Assembly: GCA_902459845.2 (NCBI GenBank) | Contig: CABPSV020000613.1 | Span: forward strand, 1 to 12,221 | From: Hepatocystis sp. ex Piliocolobus tephrosceles | Taxonomy: Eukaryota > Apicomplexa > Aconoidasida > Haemosporida > Plasmodiidae | DNA length: 12,221 bases | Direction of reading: 5' to 3' | Shown: positions 1 through 6,965 of the stretch, one piece after another | How the letters are laid out: every line of letters begins with the position of its first letter | Position numbering within the stretch: position 1 is the first letter of the stretch | The notes under the pieces: model-generated | The model's input: only the letters and a program-made list of their open reading frames with translations | Databases searched by the model: none | Told to the model about the DNA's origin: nothing | Translations under genes and position numbers: made by a program

Positions 1-447
1 TTTAGAATCTGTTATAAATTTTTTTTGCTCGCAAATAATATTGTTTTCATTGTACTCAGTTGTATTACTATCATTTATATTTTTTATGCATACTGTATTA
101 GTCGCGACTGTTTTTTCTTTTGAATTGGGCTTTAATGATTCGGAAATATAATTATCGACACGATTTGCTTCAGCATGGTTTGCTTCAGCATGGTTTGCTT
201 CAACATGGTTTAATTCGGCATGGTTTAATTCGGAATGGTTTACTTCAGTATGGTTTAGTTCGACACGATTTGCTCCAGTATGGTTTAATTCGACATGTTC
301 CCTTTCAATGTGACCTAACTCTGTATTACAATTTTCGATATAATTTAATTTAGTAGCATTTACCGTGTTTTCATCTAATCCGTCCGTTTCTGCTTGTCCT
401 GGTTTTTCCTGTTGTGTTTCTAAACCTTTTTCGTTTATTTCCCCAAC
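1..447 (-). CDS. Unrecognised repeat-bearing protein, internal exon, partial (runs off left edge)
   Basis: Read on the minus strand with codons starting at position 447, the sequence is open to the window edge. It has ordinary acidic, Asn-, Glu- and Thr-rich Plasmodium composition, beginning VGEINEKGLETQQE and continuing to CEQKKFITDSK at position 1. There is no methionine in this stretch, so it is not a complete 5' end. The minus strand just upstream carries a 43-base T tract followed by two AG dinucleotides (tttaatagtatag), which looks like a splice acceptor; the exon would then begin at about 446 or 451. Eleven pentapeptide repeats lie in the middle. Nothing hydrophobic or catalytic is visible and I do not recognise the family. 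The short plus-strand reading frames here are shadows of this exon. The coding call is fairly secure; the boundary and the rest of the gene are not. Confidence 0.7.
157..321 (-). repeat. Eleven 15-bp tandem repeats encoding pentapeptides E-(A/L)-N-(H/R)-x
   Basis: On the minus strand, 165 bases divide exactly into eleven 15-base units in the frame of the left-edge exon. Units include ELNHT, ELNHA, ELNHV, EANHA (twice) and EANRV. The two outermost N-terminal units are degenerate (ELGHI, EREHV), and one central unit has lost its Glu (GANRV). The most uniform copies are toward the C-terminal side (low coordinates), which suggests recent expansion there. The amino-acid pattern is conserved while third bases vary, which supports coding on this strand. 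Confidence 0.85.
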
Positions 448-462
448 TATACTATTAAACCC

Positions 463-468
<6 letters not shown>

Positions 469-511
<43 letters not shown>
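469..511. repeat. Poly-A tract of 43 (poly-T on minus strand)
   Basis: An unbroken run of 43 A on the plus strand, immediately preceded by six T. On the minus strand it reads as a long pyrimidine tract directly upstream of a plausible AG acceptor for the left-edge exon. It also lies 23 bases before the annotated start of VPS51. The length of a homopolymer this long is easily misassembled, so reading frames that cross it should not be trusted. Confidence 0.9.
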
Positions 512-513
<2 letters not shown>

Positions 514-534
514 AATAGAAGTAGAAGAAGAAAC

Positions 535-3500
535 ATGCTTGCCGAGCGTAAAAGAAAAAATGTTAACAAAATTTTAAGCAGTTATTATGATATAGGGGTA
601 GGAGTGGAAAAAAAAAATGATTTACTCGTAACAGAAATAGTTAAAACAGAACAAGAGAAACAAGGAGTATATAAAGATGGTAAAAATAACAAAAACAATA
701 AAATCCACAATAAACAACATATTATTGATAAGAACTATAATAAAAAAGACGATCATATTAACACAGTTCACAATCATATCATGATTCGTAGTGCTAGTAA
801 TGGTAATAGTGGTAGTAGTTGTAGTGATAGTAGTACTAGTAGCATTAATAGTAGTAATAATAATAGTAAAAATATTGGTTTTCATGACGACAAGATGGTA
901 AATAATATAAGCAGTAGAAATAGTAGAAGTAGTAAGAATAGCAGTAAGAATAGCAGTAAGAATAGCAGTAAGAATAGCAGTAAGAATAGTAGAAGTAATA
1001 AGAAAAGTAAGAGCACTAGAAGTAGTAACAGTATAACACATTACAAAGATGAGGAGACAAAAAAAAAAAAAAAAAAAAAAAAATTTATTAACGAATTAGA
1101 TAAAAGCAGTAACGAGTTTGATGTTAATAACTATTTTAAATATTTGTTAGAACATTATTCATCTGATAAATTAATTAGTAGTTATAAGAAAATTGAAAAA
1201 GAAATAAAACAAAATAGTAATTTTATGCAAACATTAGTTTATGAGAATTATACAAAATTCATTAAAGCAACAGACATGATAAGCTCGTTAAAAAAAGAGT
1301 TTAATCATATAAAAGAACAAATAAATAAATTTGATGATAATGTGGAATCTATTGATACATGTTCTACTTTAATTAATAATAAAATAAATTCCAACATTTC
1401 AATTTTGAACATGTTAGTACAAGTGAAAAAACTGTTTTATCATATTGATAATATTATGAAAATAACAAAAAATATGTTTTCTTTAATAATACAAAAAAAA
1501 TATATTCATGCTTTAACTTTGTTTATTGAAGCTGTTCCTTTTTTTTATAAAAACAGAAATATACAAACTTTTAAAAACTTATTTATTGATAGTTATAATT
1601 TGGCACGAATTGCATGTTTTATGTATATACAAGTGTTAGAAAATGTAAAAACAGAAGTTATGTGTAGTTTATCTGTTAATGGACAAGAACAACAAATATG
1701 TTGTATTAGTAACGAATATGATAAAAAAGATTATACTAAAATAAAATGTAATCAAAACAACATTAACAATTTATCAAATAATACATTTTCGAATGTTTCC
1801 AATATGTATGAAAAAAATAAAGACCTAATTAATGATTTATATATTTTACTATCTTTTGGATTAAATAAAAAAAAAGTAATAAAACTGTTTATAAGGAATA
1901 AAATTATTACTCTTAAGTATTTGATAAAATATTTATGTAATTTAAATTTATATGTAAATTTTGATATAGTAAAATATGAGTTCAAAAATTCAGTTTTTGA
2001 AAATTGTTATAATGTTACAAATAAAAATAATAACATAAAAACATGTAGTATAAATTGGATTAGTAATAACAAGGATTGGAGTAAGAATAATAATAATAAC
2101 AATAATAATAATAATAATATTAATAATGCCAATAATAATAATAATAATAACAATAATAATAATAATATTAATAATGCCAATAATAATAATAATATTAATA
2201 ATGCCAATAATAATAATAATATTAATAATGCCAATAATAATAATAATATTAATAATGCCAATAATAATAATAATAATATTAATAATAATAAGAGGGAAGG
2301 AAAAGAAAATAAAAATTATACTAATTTATATGATATATTGTTTGAAAATTCTATAAAAACTTTTTATAATAATATAATCCATTTTTTATTTGATATACTA
2401 AACAATTTAGAAGGTTTGGAAAATTACGGGGTATATACCTCAATGCAGGATAAGTGTGATCAACTTGGACGAAGTAAAAGTAATAACTTTTGTGACACAA
2501 GTAACAGTATATGCTTTTTTTTGAATAACAATCAAGTAGTCTTACAAAACGGAATACCTTATGTTAGAAAATTGTTAAGAAAAATGACAAAAAAATATGT
2601 TTGTAATAAAAAATGGAATTGGCTATTTACATTTGACAAATCGGTAAGCAACACACGAACTATGTCGAAAATGGGACATACAAGAGATAGCAATAAAATA
2701 AAAAGGGATGGCAATAAAACCGAAAGGGATGGAAATAACACCAAAAGGGATGGAAATAAAACCGAACAAAATGGCATAACTAGTACATATTCACTAGTGA
2801 AAGAAATAGAATGTAAGACATTATCTTGTGATAGTAGTATAAATAGCCACACGAATTTTAATAATTCTAAATTGAATACATTATGGAATACAGATAAAAC
2901 TGAAAAAATAATTACTGTATTAATTAAAACGATTTTTAATGTTTTATTAAAATATACTACCGATATGATATATATGTTTAACCCTGTCGTAAAAATAATT
3001 GTAACATGTTTACAAACATTAATAAATCATGTAAAAAAATATAATAAACATATAACTATATTTTCATTTTATTTGAATAAATTTATAAAAAAAATATATT
3101 ATAGAACTATAAAACTACATTTTTATAATTTATGTTTTGTTATTAATAACAATTTAGAAAACTTTTTTTTTATTATCTGTAATAATAACGAAATCGATTC
3201 CAATTTTATAGAAAATAAAAATAACATTGGTCATAACATATTGTTAAGTGTTTGTTTAACTATTATAGATTTTGAAGCATTTTATAAACATGTTCAGATA
3301 GAACAAGATTTTTTTTTTAATAATCTGATTCATTTTTTGTTTATTTATTTTGCTTATTTGACAAAGTTTGTTAAATCGATGGTAAGGAATTTTGTTTGTG
3401 TGTATGAGGATGGTTTATCTAGTAGGAACAATGAAAATGATAAACTTGAAGACGTGATAAAACATGATAAGAAAGACTCATATAAAAACGAATATGATGA

Positions 3501-5913
3501 ATGTTGGGATTCTCAAAAAAAAGAAATATTTAAATATAAAAACATTTATGTGACAACATTTTGTGAAGATAGACAAATAAAAACAAGAACAGATAAAAAA
3601 AAAAAATATATAAGCAAGTCGGGTATGTTATTAAAATATTTGTATAGTACTAAGAACATACATGATTTGCCAAATGGGTTAATAAAACAAAACTTAATTA
3701 ATACAAAAAAGTTTATTGGCATGAACTATAAACAGTTTTTTAATAAAATAATAGTCGAACATGATTCCAAAAAAAAAACAAAAATATATTTCTTATTAGC
3801 ACTTATATCTATTTATGAACATTTCAAAAAAGAAAGTATTACCAAAATTTTTACTATTTTTGTTGATATATATAAGGATGCCAAATGGATATTAAATGAA
3901 AAAAAAAAAATATGTTTACATAGGAAATTGGAAAGTTTTTTATATATACATAAGCGGTCGTATAATAAAGTAATCGGAAAAAAAAAAAAAAGTAAGAAAA
4001 TGTTTGTCACAGGGTTTGGTAGTAACACGTTAAGTGCTGCGACGGACGATATGGCATGCGAAGTGACAAGCGACATAACAAGTGACGTGACAAGCGACAT
4101 AACAAGTGACGTGACATGCGACATATCAAGTGACGTGACATGCGACATATCAAGTGAAATGACAAGAGGCATATCAAGTGACGTAACAATCGGTACCCCA
4201 AACGATGTAACAATCGGTATCCCAAACGATGTAACAATCGGTATCCCAAACGATGTAACAATCGGTATCCCAAACGATGTAACAAGTGATAAAGACCTAA
4301 CAAACAGCTACAACATATCCAGTGACGACTGTAATGACAAATACTTCAATTCATACGAAACTGCTGATTATAATTATATTAAAAAATACCTATTAAATAG
4401 CAAACGTATACCTTTGTTTAAAAAATATATACTTTTGGGTAAAAAAAAAATATATACTAATTATAATAGAGAGAAACATAAAAAAAGCGAAAAAAAAAAA
4501 AAAAAAAAAAAAAATAATTCATGTGTTGCAAATATGAATGATATAGTAGTAAAGAATTCAATGGGAGTAGATGTAAAACAAAAAAAGTCTCTTACTCATG
4601 ATATTTTGTTAAAACATGAGCTGAACAGCAGTAAAGACGATTGTATTGACACGAAAGGTGTCACAGGTGGTGCTACACACATGAGTATACGTTCAGAGTC
4701 ACAAAAAAACAAAACACAAACCAATGAATCAATAAAGATAACTCCAATCAATGAAGATGTACATAATGTAATTCAAGATATAAAAGATGCAGAAATATAT
4801 AAAGGGGATCATGAAATTAATAGTGAGTTCGAAAAAAATAAAATAATTTATACTTTTGGTATATGCAATTTTATAAAGTATAAATTTGAAAAAAACTGTA
4901 GTAGGTTAATAAATTTATATATTTCGTATTATGTTAATAAGATAACAAGAGATGTGAAATTGTTTGTTGAAGGTGGATGGTTAGGTGGGACAGGCAGCAT
5001 AAGTAGTGGCATGAGTAGTGGCATGAGTAGTGGCATGAGTAGTGGCATGAGTAGTGGCATGAGTAGTAGCATGAGTAGTAGCATGAGTAGTAGCATGAGT
5101 AGTGGAATGTGCACAAACAAAATCACTGACATGGATAATGTTGGCTCTAATAAACCTACACATGTAAGCAAAAACTTTATATACTGTTTGAAAAATATAA
5201 ACCAAATTTATTTATGTTTATCTAATTTGTGCTATAATAAAACACAAATAATAATAAAACCAGGTGAACATAACGATATATATATAAAAATAAAAAAAGA
5301 ATTGGAATGTATATGTAAAGAATATGATGAAAATAAAAAACAAAAATCGATTCAAACATTTCGATCGGATGCTATGATAACAAATGAAAATGAACTAACT
5401 AGTAATAAAAGTTATAATGTTATGTACGACAATACTGATACTAATGGTACTATTAGTCCTAGTAATATAATCAGAGAGGTTTCCTTACGACGTGAACAAA
5501 AAAAACTAGAACTATATACATATAAGTTATACATGTTAAAAATGAAAAATTATAAAAAACATATACAATTAAAATCTTCCCAAAAAATTATTTTAGTTAT
5601 AATAAAAATATTATTTAAAAATTATACAGAATATATTCGTACTATACATATTAATGAAAATTATTTTTTACAATTAAAAATTGATTTTTTTTTTTTTTTT
5701 CATTGTTTTAAATATTATATACATGTGGATGAAGAAAATGTCCTGTTTGTTATTTTGAATGAAGTTTTAATAAACGCAAAGGATCGAATGATGTCAGGTC
5801 AGCCAAAACAGTTGGATTCGTCAATTATGTATCAAATATATTTGTTGGATAAGATAGAGAATGATGTACAACTGAATAAAAAATTGGTATTGGATTGTTT
5901 GACAAGGCAGTAA
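535..5913 (+). CDS. VPS51: Vacuolar protein sorting-associated protein 51 (VPS51), GARP/EARP tether subunit
   Basis: A single-exon frame of 1792 residues. VPS51 is a CATCHR-family subunit shared by the GARP and EARP complexes, which tether endosome-derived vesicles at the trans-Golgi and recycling endosomes. Residues about 194-375 match the conserved VPS51/EXO84/COG1 N-terminal domain: EFDVNNYFKYLL, then MQTLVYENYTKFIKATDMI, then coiled-coil-like helices. Residues about 1700-1760 (LQLKIDFFFFFH, then DEENVLFVILNEVLINA) resemble the C-terminal end of animal VPS51. Residues 1-190 are low complexity, rich in Ser, Asn and Lys. Animal VPS51 is about 780 residues; the extra length is insertions and tandem repeats at residues 133-152, 518-585, 719-746, 1177-1252 and 1490-1525. 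The start at 535 is the first ATG after the A tract. It is uncertain, because the conserved part begins much later and an opposed exon lies only about 85 bases upstream. Confidence 0.88.
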   Translation: MLAERKRKNVNKILSSYYDIGVGVEKKNDLLVTEIVKTEQEKQGVYKDGKNNKNNKIHNKQHIIDKNYNKKDDHINTVHNHIMIRSASNGNSGSSCSDSSTSSINSSNNNSKNIGFHDDKMVNNISSRNSRSSKNSSKNSSKNSSKNSSKNSRSNKKSKSTRSSNSITHYKDEETKKKKKKKKFINELDKSSNEFDVNNYFKYLLEHYSSDKLISSYKKIEKEIKQNSNFMQTLVYENYTKFIKATDMISSLKKEFNHIKEQINKFDDNVESIDTCSTLINNKINSNISILNMLVQVKKLFYHIDNIMKITKNMFSLIIQKKYIHALTLFIEAVPFFYKNRNIQTFKNLFIDSYNLARIACFMYIQVLENVKTEVMCSLSVNGQEQQICCISNEYDKKDYTKIKCNQNNINNLSNNTFSNVSNMYEKNKDLINDLYILLSFGLNKKKVIKLFIRNKIITLKYLIKYLCNLNLYVNFDIVKYEFKNSVFENCYNVTNKNNNIKTCSINWISNNKDWSKNNNNNNNNNNNINNANNNNNNNNNNNNINNANNNNNINNANNNNNINNANNNNNINNANNNNNNINNNKREGKENKNYTNLYDILFENSIKTFYNNIIHFLFDILNNLEGLENYGVYTSMQDKCDQLGRSKSNNFCDTSNSICFFLNNNQVVLQNGIPYVRKLLRKMTKKYVCNKKWNWLFTFDKSVSNTRTMSKMGHTRDSNKIKRDGNKTERDGNNTKRDGNKTEQNGITSTYSLVKEIECKTLSCDSSINSHTNFNNSKLNTLWNTDKTEKIITVLIKTIFNVLLKYTTDMIYMFNPVVKIIVTCLQTLINHVKKYNKHITIFSFYLNKFIKKIYYRTIKLHFYNLCFVINNNLENFFFIICNNNEIDSNFIENKNNIGHNILLSVCLTIIDFEAFYKHVQIEQDFFFNNLIHFLFIYFAYLTKFVKSMVRNFVCVYEDGLSSRNNENDKLEDVIKHDKKDSYKNEYDECWDSQKKEIFKYKNIYVTTFCEDRQIKTRTDKKKKYISKSGMLLKYLYSTKNIHDLPNGLIKQNLINTKKFIGMNYKQFFNKIIVEHDSKKKTKIYFLLALISIYEHFKKESITKIFTIFVDIYKDAKWILNEKKKICLHRKLESFLYIHKRSYNKVIGKKKKSKKMFVTGFGSNTLSAATDDMACEVTSDITSDVTSDITSDVTCDISSDVTCDISSEMTRGISSDVTIGTPNDVTIGIPNDVTIGIPNDVTIGIPNDVTSDKDLTNSYNISSDDCNDKYFNSYETADYNYIKKYLLNSKRIPLFKKYILLGKKKIYTNYNREKHKKSEKKKKKKKNNSCVANMNDIVVKNSMGVDVKQKKSLTHDILLKHELNSSKDDCIDTKGVTGGATHMSIRSESQKNKTQTNESIKITPINEDVHNVIQDIKDAEIYKGDHEINSEFEKNKIIYTFGICNFIKYKFEKNCSRLINLYISYYVNKITRDVKLFVEGGWLGGTGSISSGMSSGMSSGMSSGMSSGMSSSMSSSMSSSMSSGMCTNKITDMDNVGSNKPTHVSKNFIYCLKNINQIYLCLSNLCYNKTQIIIKPGEHNDIYIKIKKELECICKEYDENKKQKSIQTFRSDAMITNENELTSNKSYNVMYDNTDTNGTISPSNIIREVSLRREQKKLELYTYKLYMLKMKNYKKHIQLKSSQKIILVIIKILFKNYTEYIRTIHINENYFLQLKIDFFFFFHCFKYYIHVDEENVLFVILNEVLINAKDRMMSGQPKQLDSSIMYQIYLLDKIENDVQLNKKLVLDCLTRQ
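931..990 (+). repeat. Five 12-bp repeats encoding S-K-N-S in VPS51
   Basis: Five consecutive copies of agtaagaatagc (the last ends in agt) encode Ser-Lys-Asn-Ser at residues 133-152, inside a longer Ser/Asn/Lys-rich segment before the conserved VPS51 domain. The near-identical DNA copies suggest recent slippage expansion. The minus-strand reading frame over this region (622-1041) is a shadow of the repeat. Confidence 0.9.
1059..1083 (+). repeat. 25-base A run encoding eight lysines in VPS51
   Basis: Twenty-five consecutive A inside the VPS51 frame encode an eight-lysine run just before the conserved N-terminal domain. The downstream conserved domain is in frame with the upstream part, so the length given here keeps the frame. 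Runs like this are prone to polymerase and ribosome slippage. Confidence 0.9.
2086..2289 (+). repeat. Asparagine-rich tract with I-N-N-A punctuated 27-bp repeats
   Basis: Residues 518-585 of VPS51 are almost all Asn, encoded mainly by AAT. They are punctuated by five INNA blocks, several spaced exactly nine residues (27 bases) apart. Such Asn tracts are typical of Plasmodium proteins and usually form disordered loops. The tract sits between helices of the tether and has no family counterpart. Confidence 0.92.
2689..2772 (+). repeat. Four 21-bp repeats encoding G-N-K-T-E-R-D-like heptapeptides
   Basis: Residues 719-746 of VPS51 form four seven-residue units: SNKIKRD, GNKTERD, GNNTKRD and GNKTEQN. 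The units are charged and hydrophilic, so this is probably a surface loop. The copies differ at several bases and are therefore older than the 12-base repeats elsewhere in the gene. Confidence 0.85.
4063..4290 (+). repeat. Compound repeat: ten 12-bp units, four 24-bp units and one closing 12-bp unit
   Basis: Residues 1177-1252 of VPS51. Positions 4063-4182 hold ten tetrapeptide units that are mostly VTSD and ITSD alternating, later VTCD, ISSD and divergent forms. Positions 4183-4278 hold four octapeptide units VTIG(T/I)PND, of which the last three are identical in DNA. Positions 4279-4290 return to VTSD. The 24-base unit looks like a fused pair of diverged 12-base units that was then amplified. 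The segment is Thr/Ser/Asp-rich and probably disordered. Confidence 0.88.
4490..4514 (+). repeat. 25-base A run encoding polylysine in VPS51
   Basis: A second run of exactly 25 A in the VPS51 frame, encoding a lysine run at about residues 1319-1326. It follows a Lys-rich stretch and precedes a hydrophilic, repeat-poor spacer. The frame is maintained on both sides. Confidence 0.88.
5002..5109 (+). repeat. Nine 12-bp repeats encoding S-S-(G/S)-M
   Basis: Residues 1490-1525 of VPS51 comprise nine tetrapeptides: five SSGM, three SSSM and a final SSGM. GGC-to-AGC is the only change between unit types. Methionine at every fourth position is unusual for a low-complexity tract. The minus-strand reading frames covering 4929-5205 are shadows of this repeat. 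Confidence 0.92.
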
Positions 5914-6020
5914 TTGTAATTGCTGTGCATGTGTACATGTATGTATGTATTTTTCCGTGTGATTGTTCTATACTTTTTTTATTTACTTATATTTTATTTT
6001 AGTTAACTTCGATTTGTCCC

Positions 6021-6023
<3 letters not shown>

Positions 6024-6061
<38 letters not shown>

Positions 6062-6068
6062 CAAAAAA

Positions 6069-6103
<35 letters not shown>
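6024..6103. repeat. Poly-T(38)/poly-A inverted repeat
   Basis: Thirty-eight T (6024-6061), then C, six A, C, and thirty-four A (6070-6103). In a single strand the two arms could fold into a long A:T hairpin with a very short loop. It lies about 110 bases after the VPS51 stop codon, within its likely 3' UTR. Its assembled length should be treated as approximate. Confidence 0.85.
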
Positions 6104-6104
<1 letters not shown>

Positions 6105-6210
6105 ACTTGCAAAAAGAACAACAAATTAATTTAAATAATAATCTGAAATGTACATTTCTGTATGCATATTACAACACCTTCATTTGTGTTATAAATTTCT
6201 GTTGTAGCTG

Positions 6211-6250
6211 AAAAAAAAAAAAAAAAAAAAATGTAGGAAAAAAAAAAGGG

Positions 6251-6285
<35 letters not shown>

Positions 6286-6304
6286 AAAAAAAAAAAAAAA
6301 GGGG
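6211..6304. repeat. A-tract array punctuated by G triplets
   Basis: A21 at 6211-6231, a short tgtagg break, then A10, GGG, A32, GGG, A15 and GGGG at 6238-6304. It is a purine-only strand of over 60 bases, of the type that resists nucleosomes and could form unusual structure. Frames read on the minus strand here encode only Phe/Pro runs and are not genes. Confidence 0.8.
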
Positions 6305-6965
6305 TAGAACAGGATAAGGCATAATTTATTCTCTTTTTAAAATTACTATGAAATAATAAAGTTGATACATTTTATTTACACATAGTTGAACGTCGTAATG
6401 TGCAAGTTGTGGTCTCTTTTCATTTTTACAATTGTGAATTATTAACTATATTTTTTTTATGACACATAAAAATACGATACTATTCTCACGATTTGTTAAT
6501 TTTATTTGTACATCCTTTTATTAATGCATACTTTTGTTAGTATATTATTTTTGTCCCCACTATAAGAACAATTAATTATTTTATTTTATTTTTTTTTTTT
6601 TTTTTGTTTTATACATTAATAAGTCATTATTTAAAAAAAAAAAAAAAAAAGTAAAACCACAATATTGTTTAACTAAACCTTGAAATTAGCACCAGTATTA
6701 TATATTAAGTTTGACGTTTGTTTTGTCTGATTATTGTTTTGACCTGATAAGCTATAAAGAATAACATAGTAAGATATAAAATACCAGTTTTAACATACTG
6801 TCATGCATTTATGTGCCTATATATACATTCATGGATTCATACATTCATACATTTATGCATTTATATATAAAACCGCTGTCTCACATATATAAATATATTT
6901 ATGTATACGTGTCGGTCCAATTACCACTGTTTAAAATAAAAAGTAAGAAATAAAAAAAAAAAAAA

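Larger units (their letters stand above)
5914..6965. other. Intergenic region between VPS51 and VTA1 (about 1.05 kb)
   Basis: No convincing gene. It should hold the 3' UTR of VPS51 and the promoter and 5' UTR of VTA1. Visible content is a poly-T/poly-A inverted repeat (6024-6103), an A tract interrupted by G triplets (6211-6304), a T17/A18 pair (6589-6650), and a stretch of related catt/cata motifs (about 6800-6860). A 15-base A run ends directly before the VTA1 ATG, the usual A-rich Plasmodium start context. I see no tRNA or other RNA gene. Confidence 0.7.

Noticed and set aside
120..577. Plus-strand small reading frames (120-353 and 365-577) with L-L-Q-H-G-like repeats and polylysine
   Set aside because: They are the antisense reading of the minus-strand E-(A/L)-N-(H/R)-x repeats. 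The minus frame is longer, open to the window edge and better in composition; the second frame depends on the A43 tract.
622..1041. Minus-strand frame of 139 residues rich in Thr, Ile and hydrophobics, briefly considered as an upstream exon of the left-edge gene
   Set aside because: It is a shadow of the Ser/Asn/Lys repeats of VPS51 and has no independent feature. It ends in a stop before any useful join to the left-edge exon.
2007..2261. Leucine-rich minus-strand frame, and the isoleucine-rich plus-strand frame at 2126-2356, resembling membrane proteins
   Set aside because: Both are out-of-frame readings of the AAT repeat that encodes the VPS51 asparagine tract.
4007..4303. Minus-strand frame of 98 residues with Leu-His-Arg-Leu-Gly-Tyr repeats
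   Set aside because: It is the antisense of the VPS51 12-bp/24-bp repeat array.
5963..6322. Small frames with Phe and Lys runs on both strands
   Set aside because: They are translations of poly-T and poly-A intergenic tracts with no other content.
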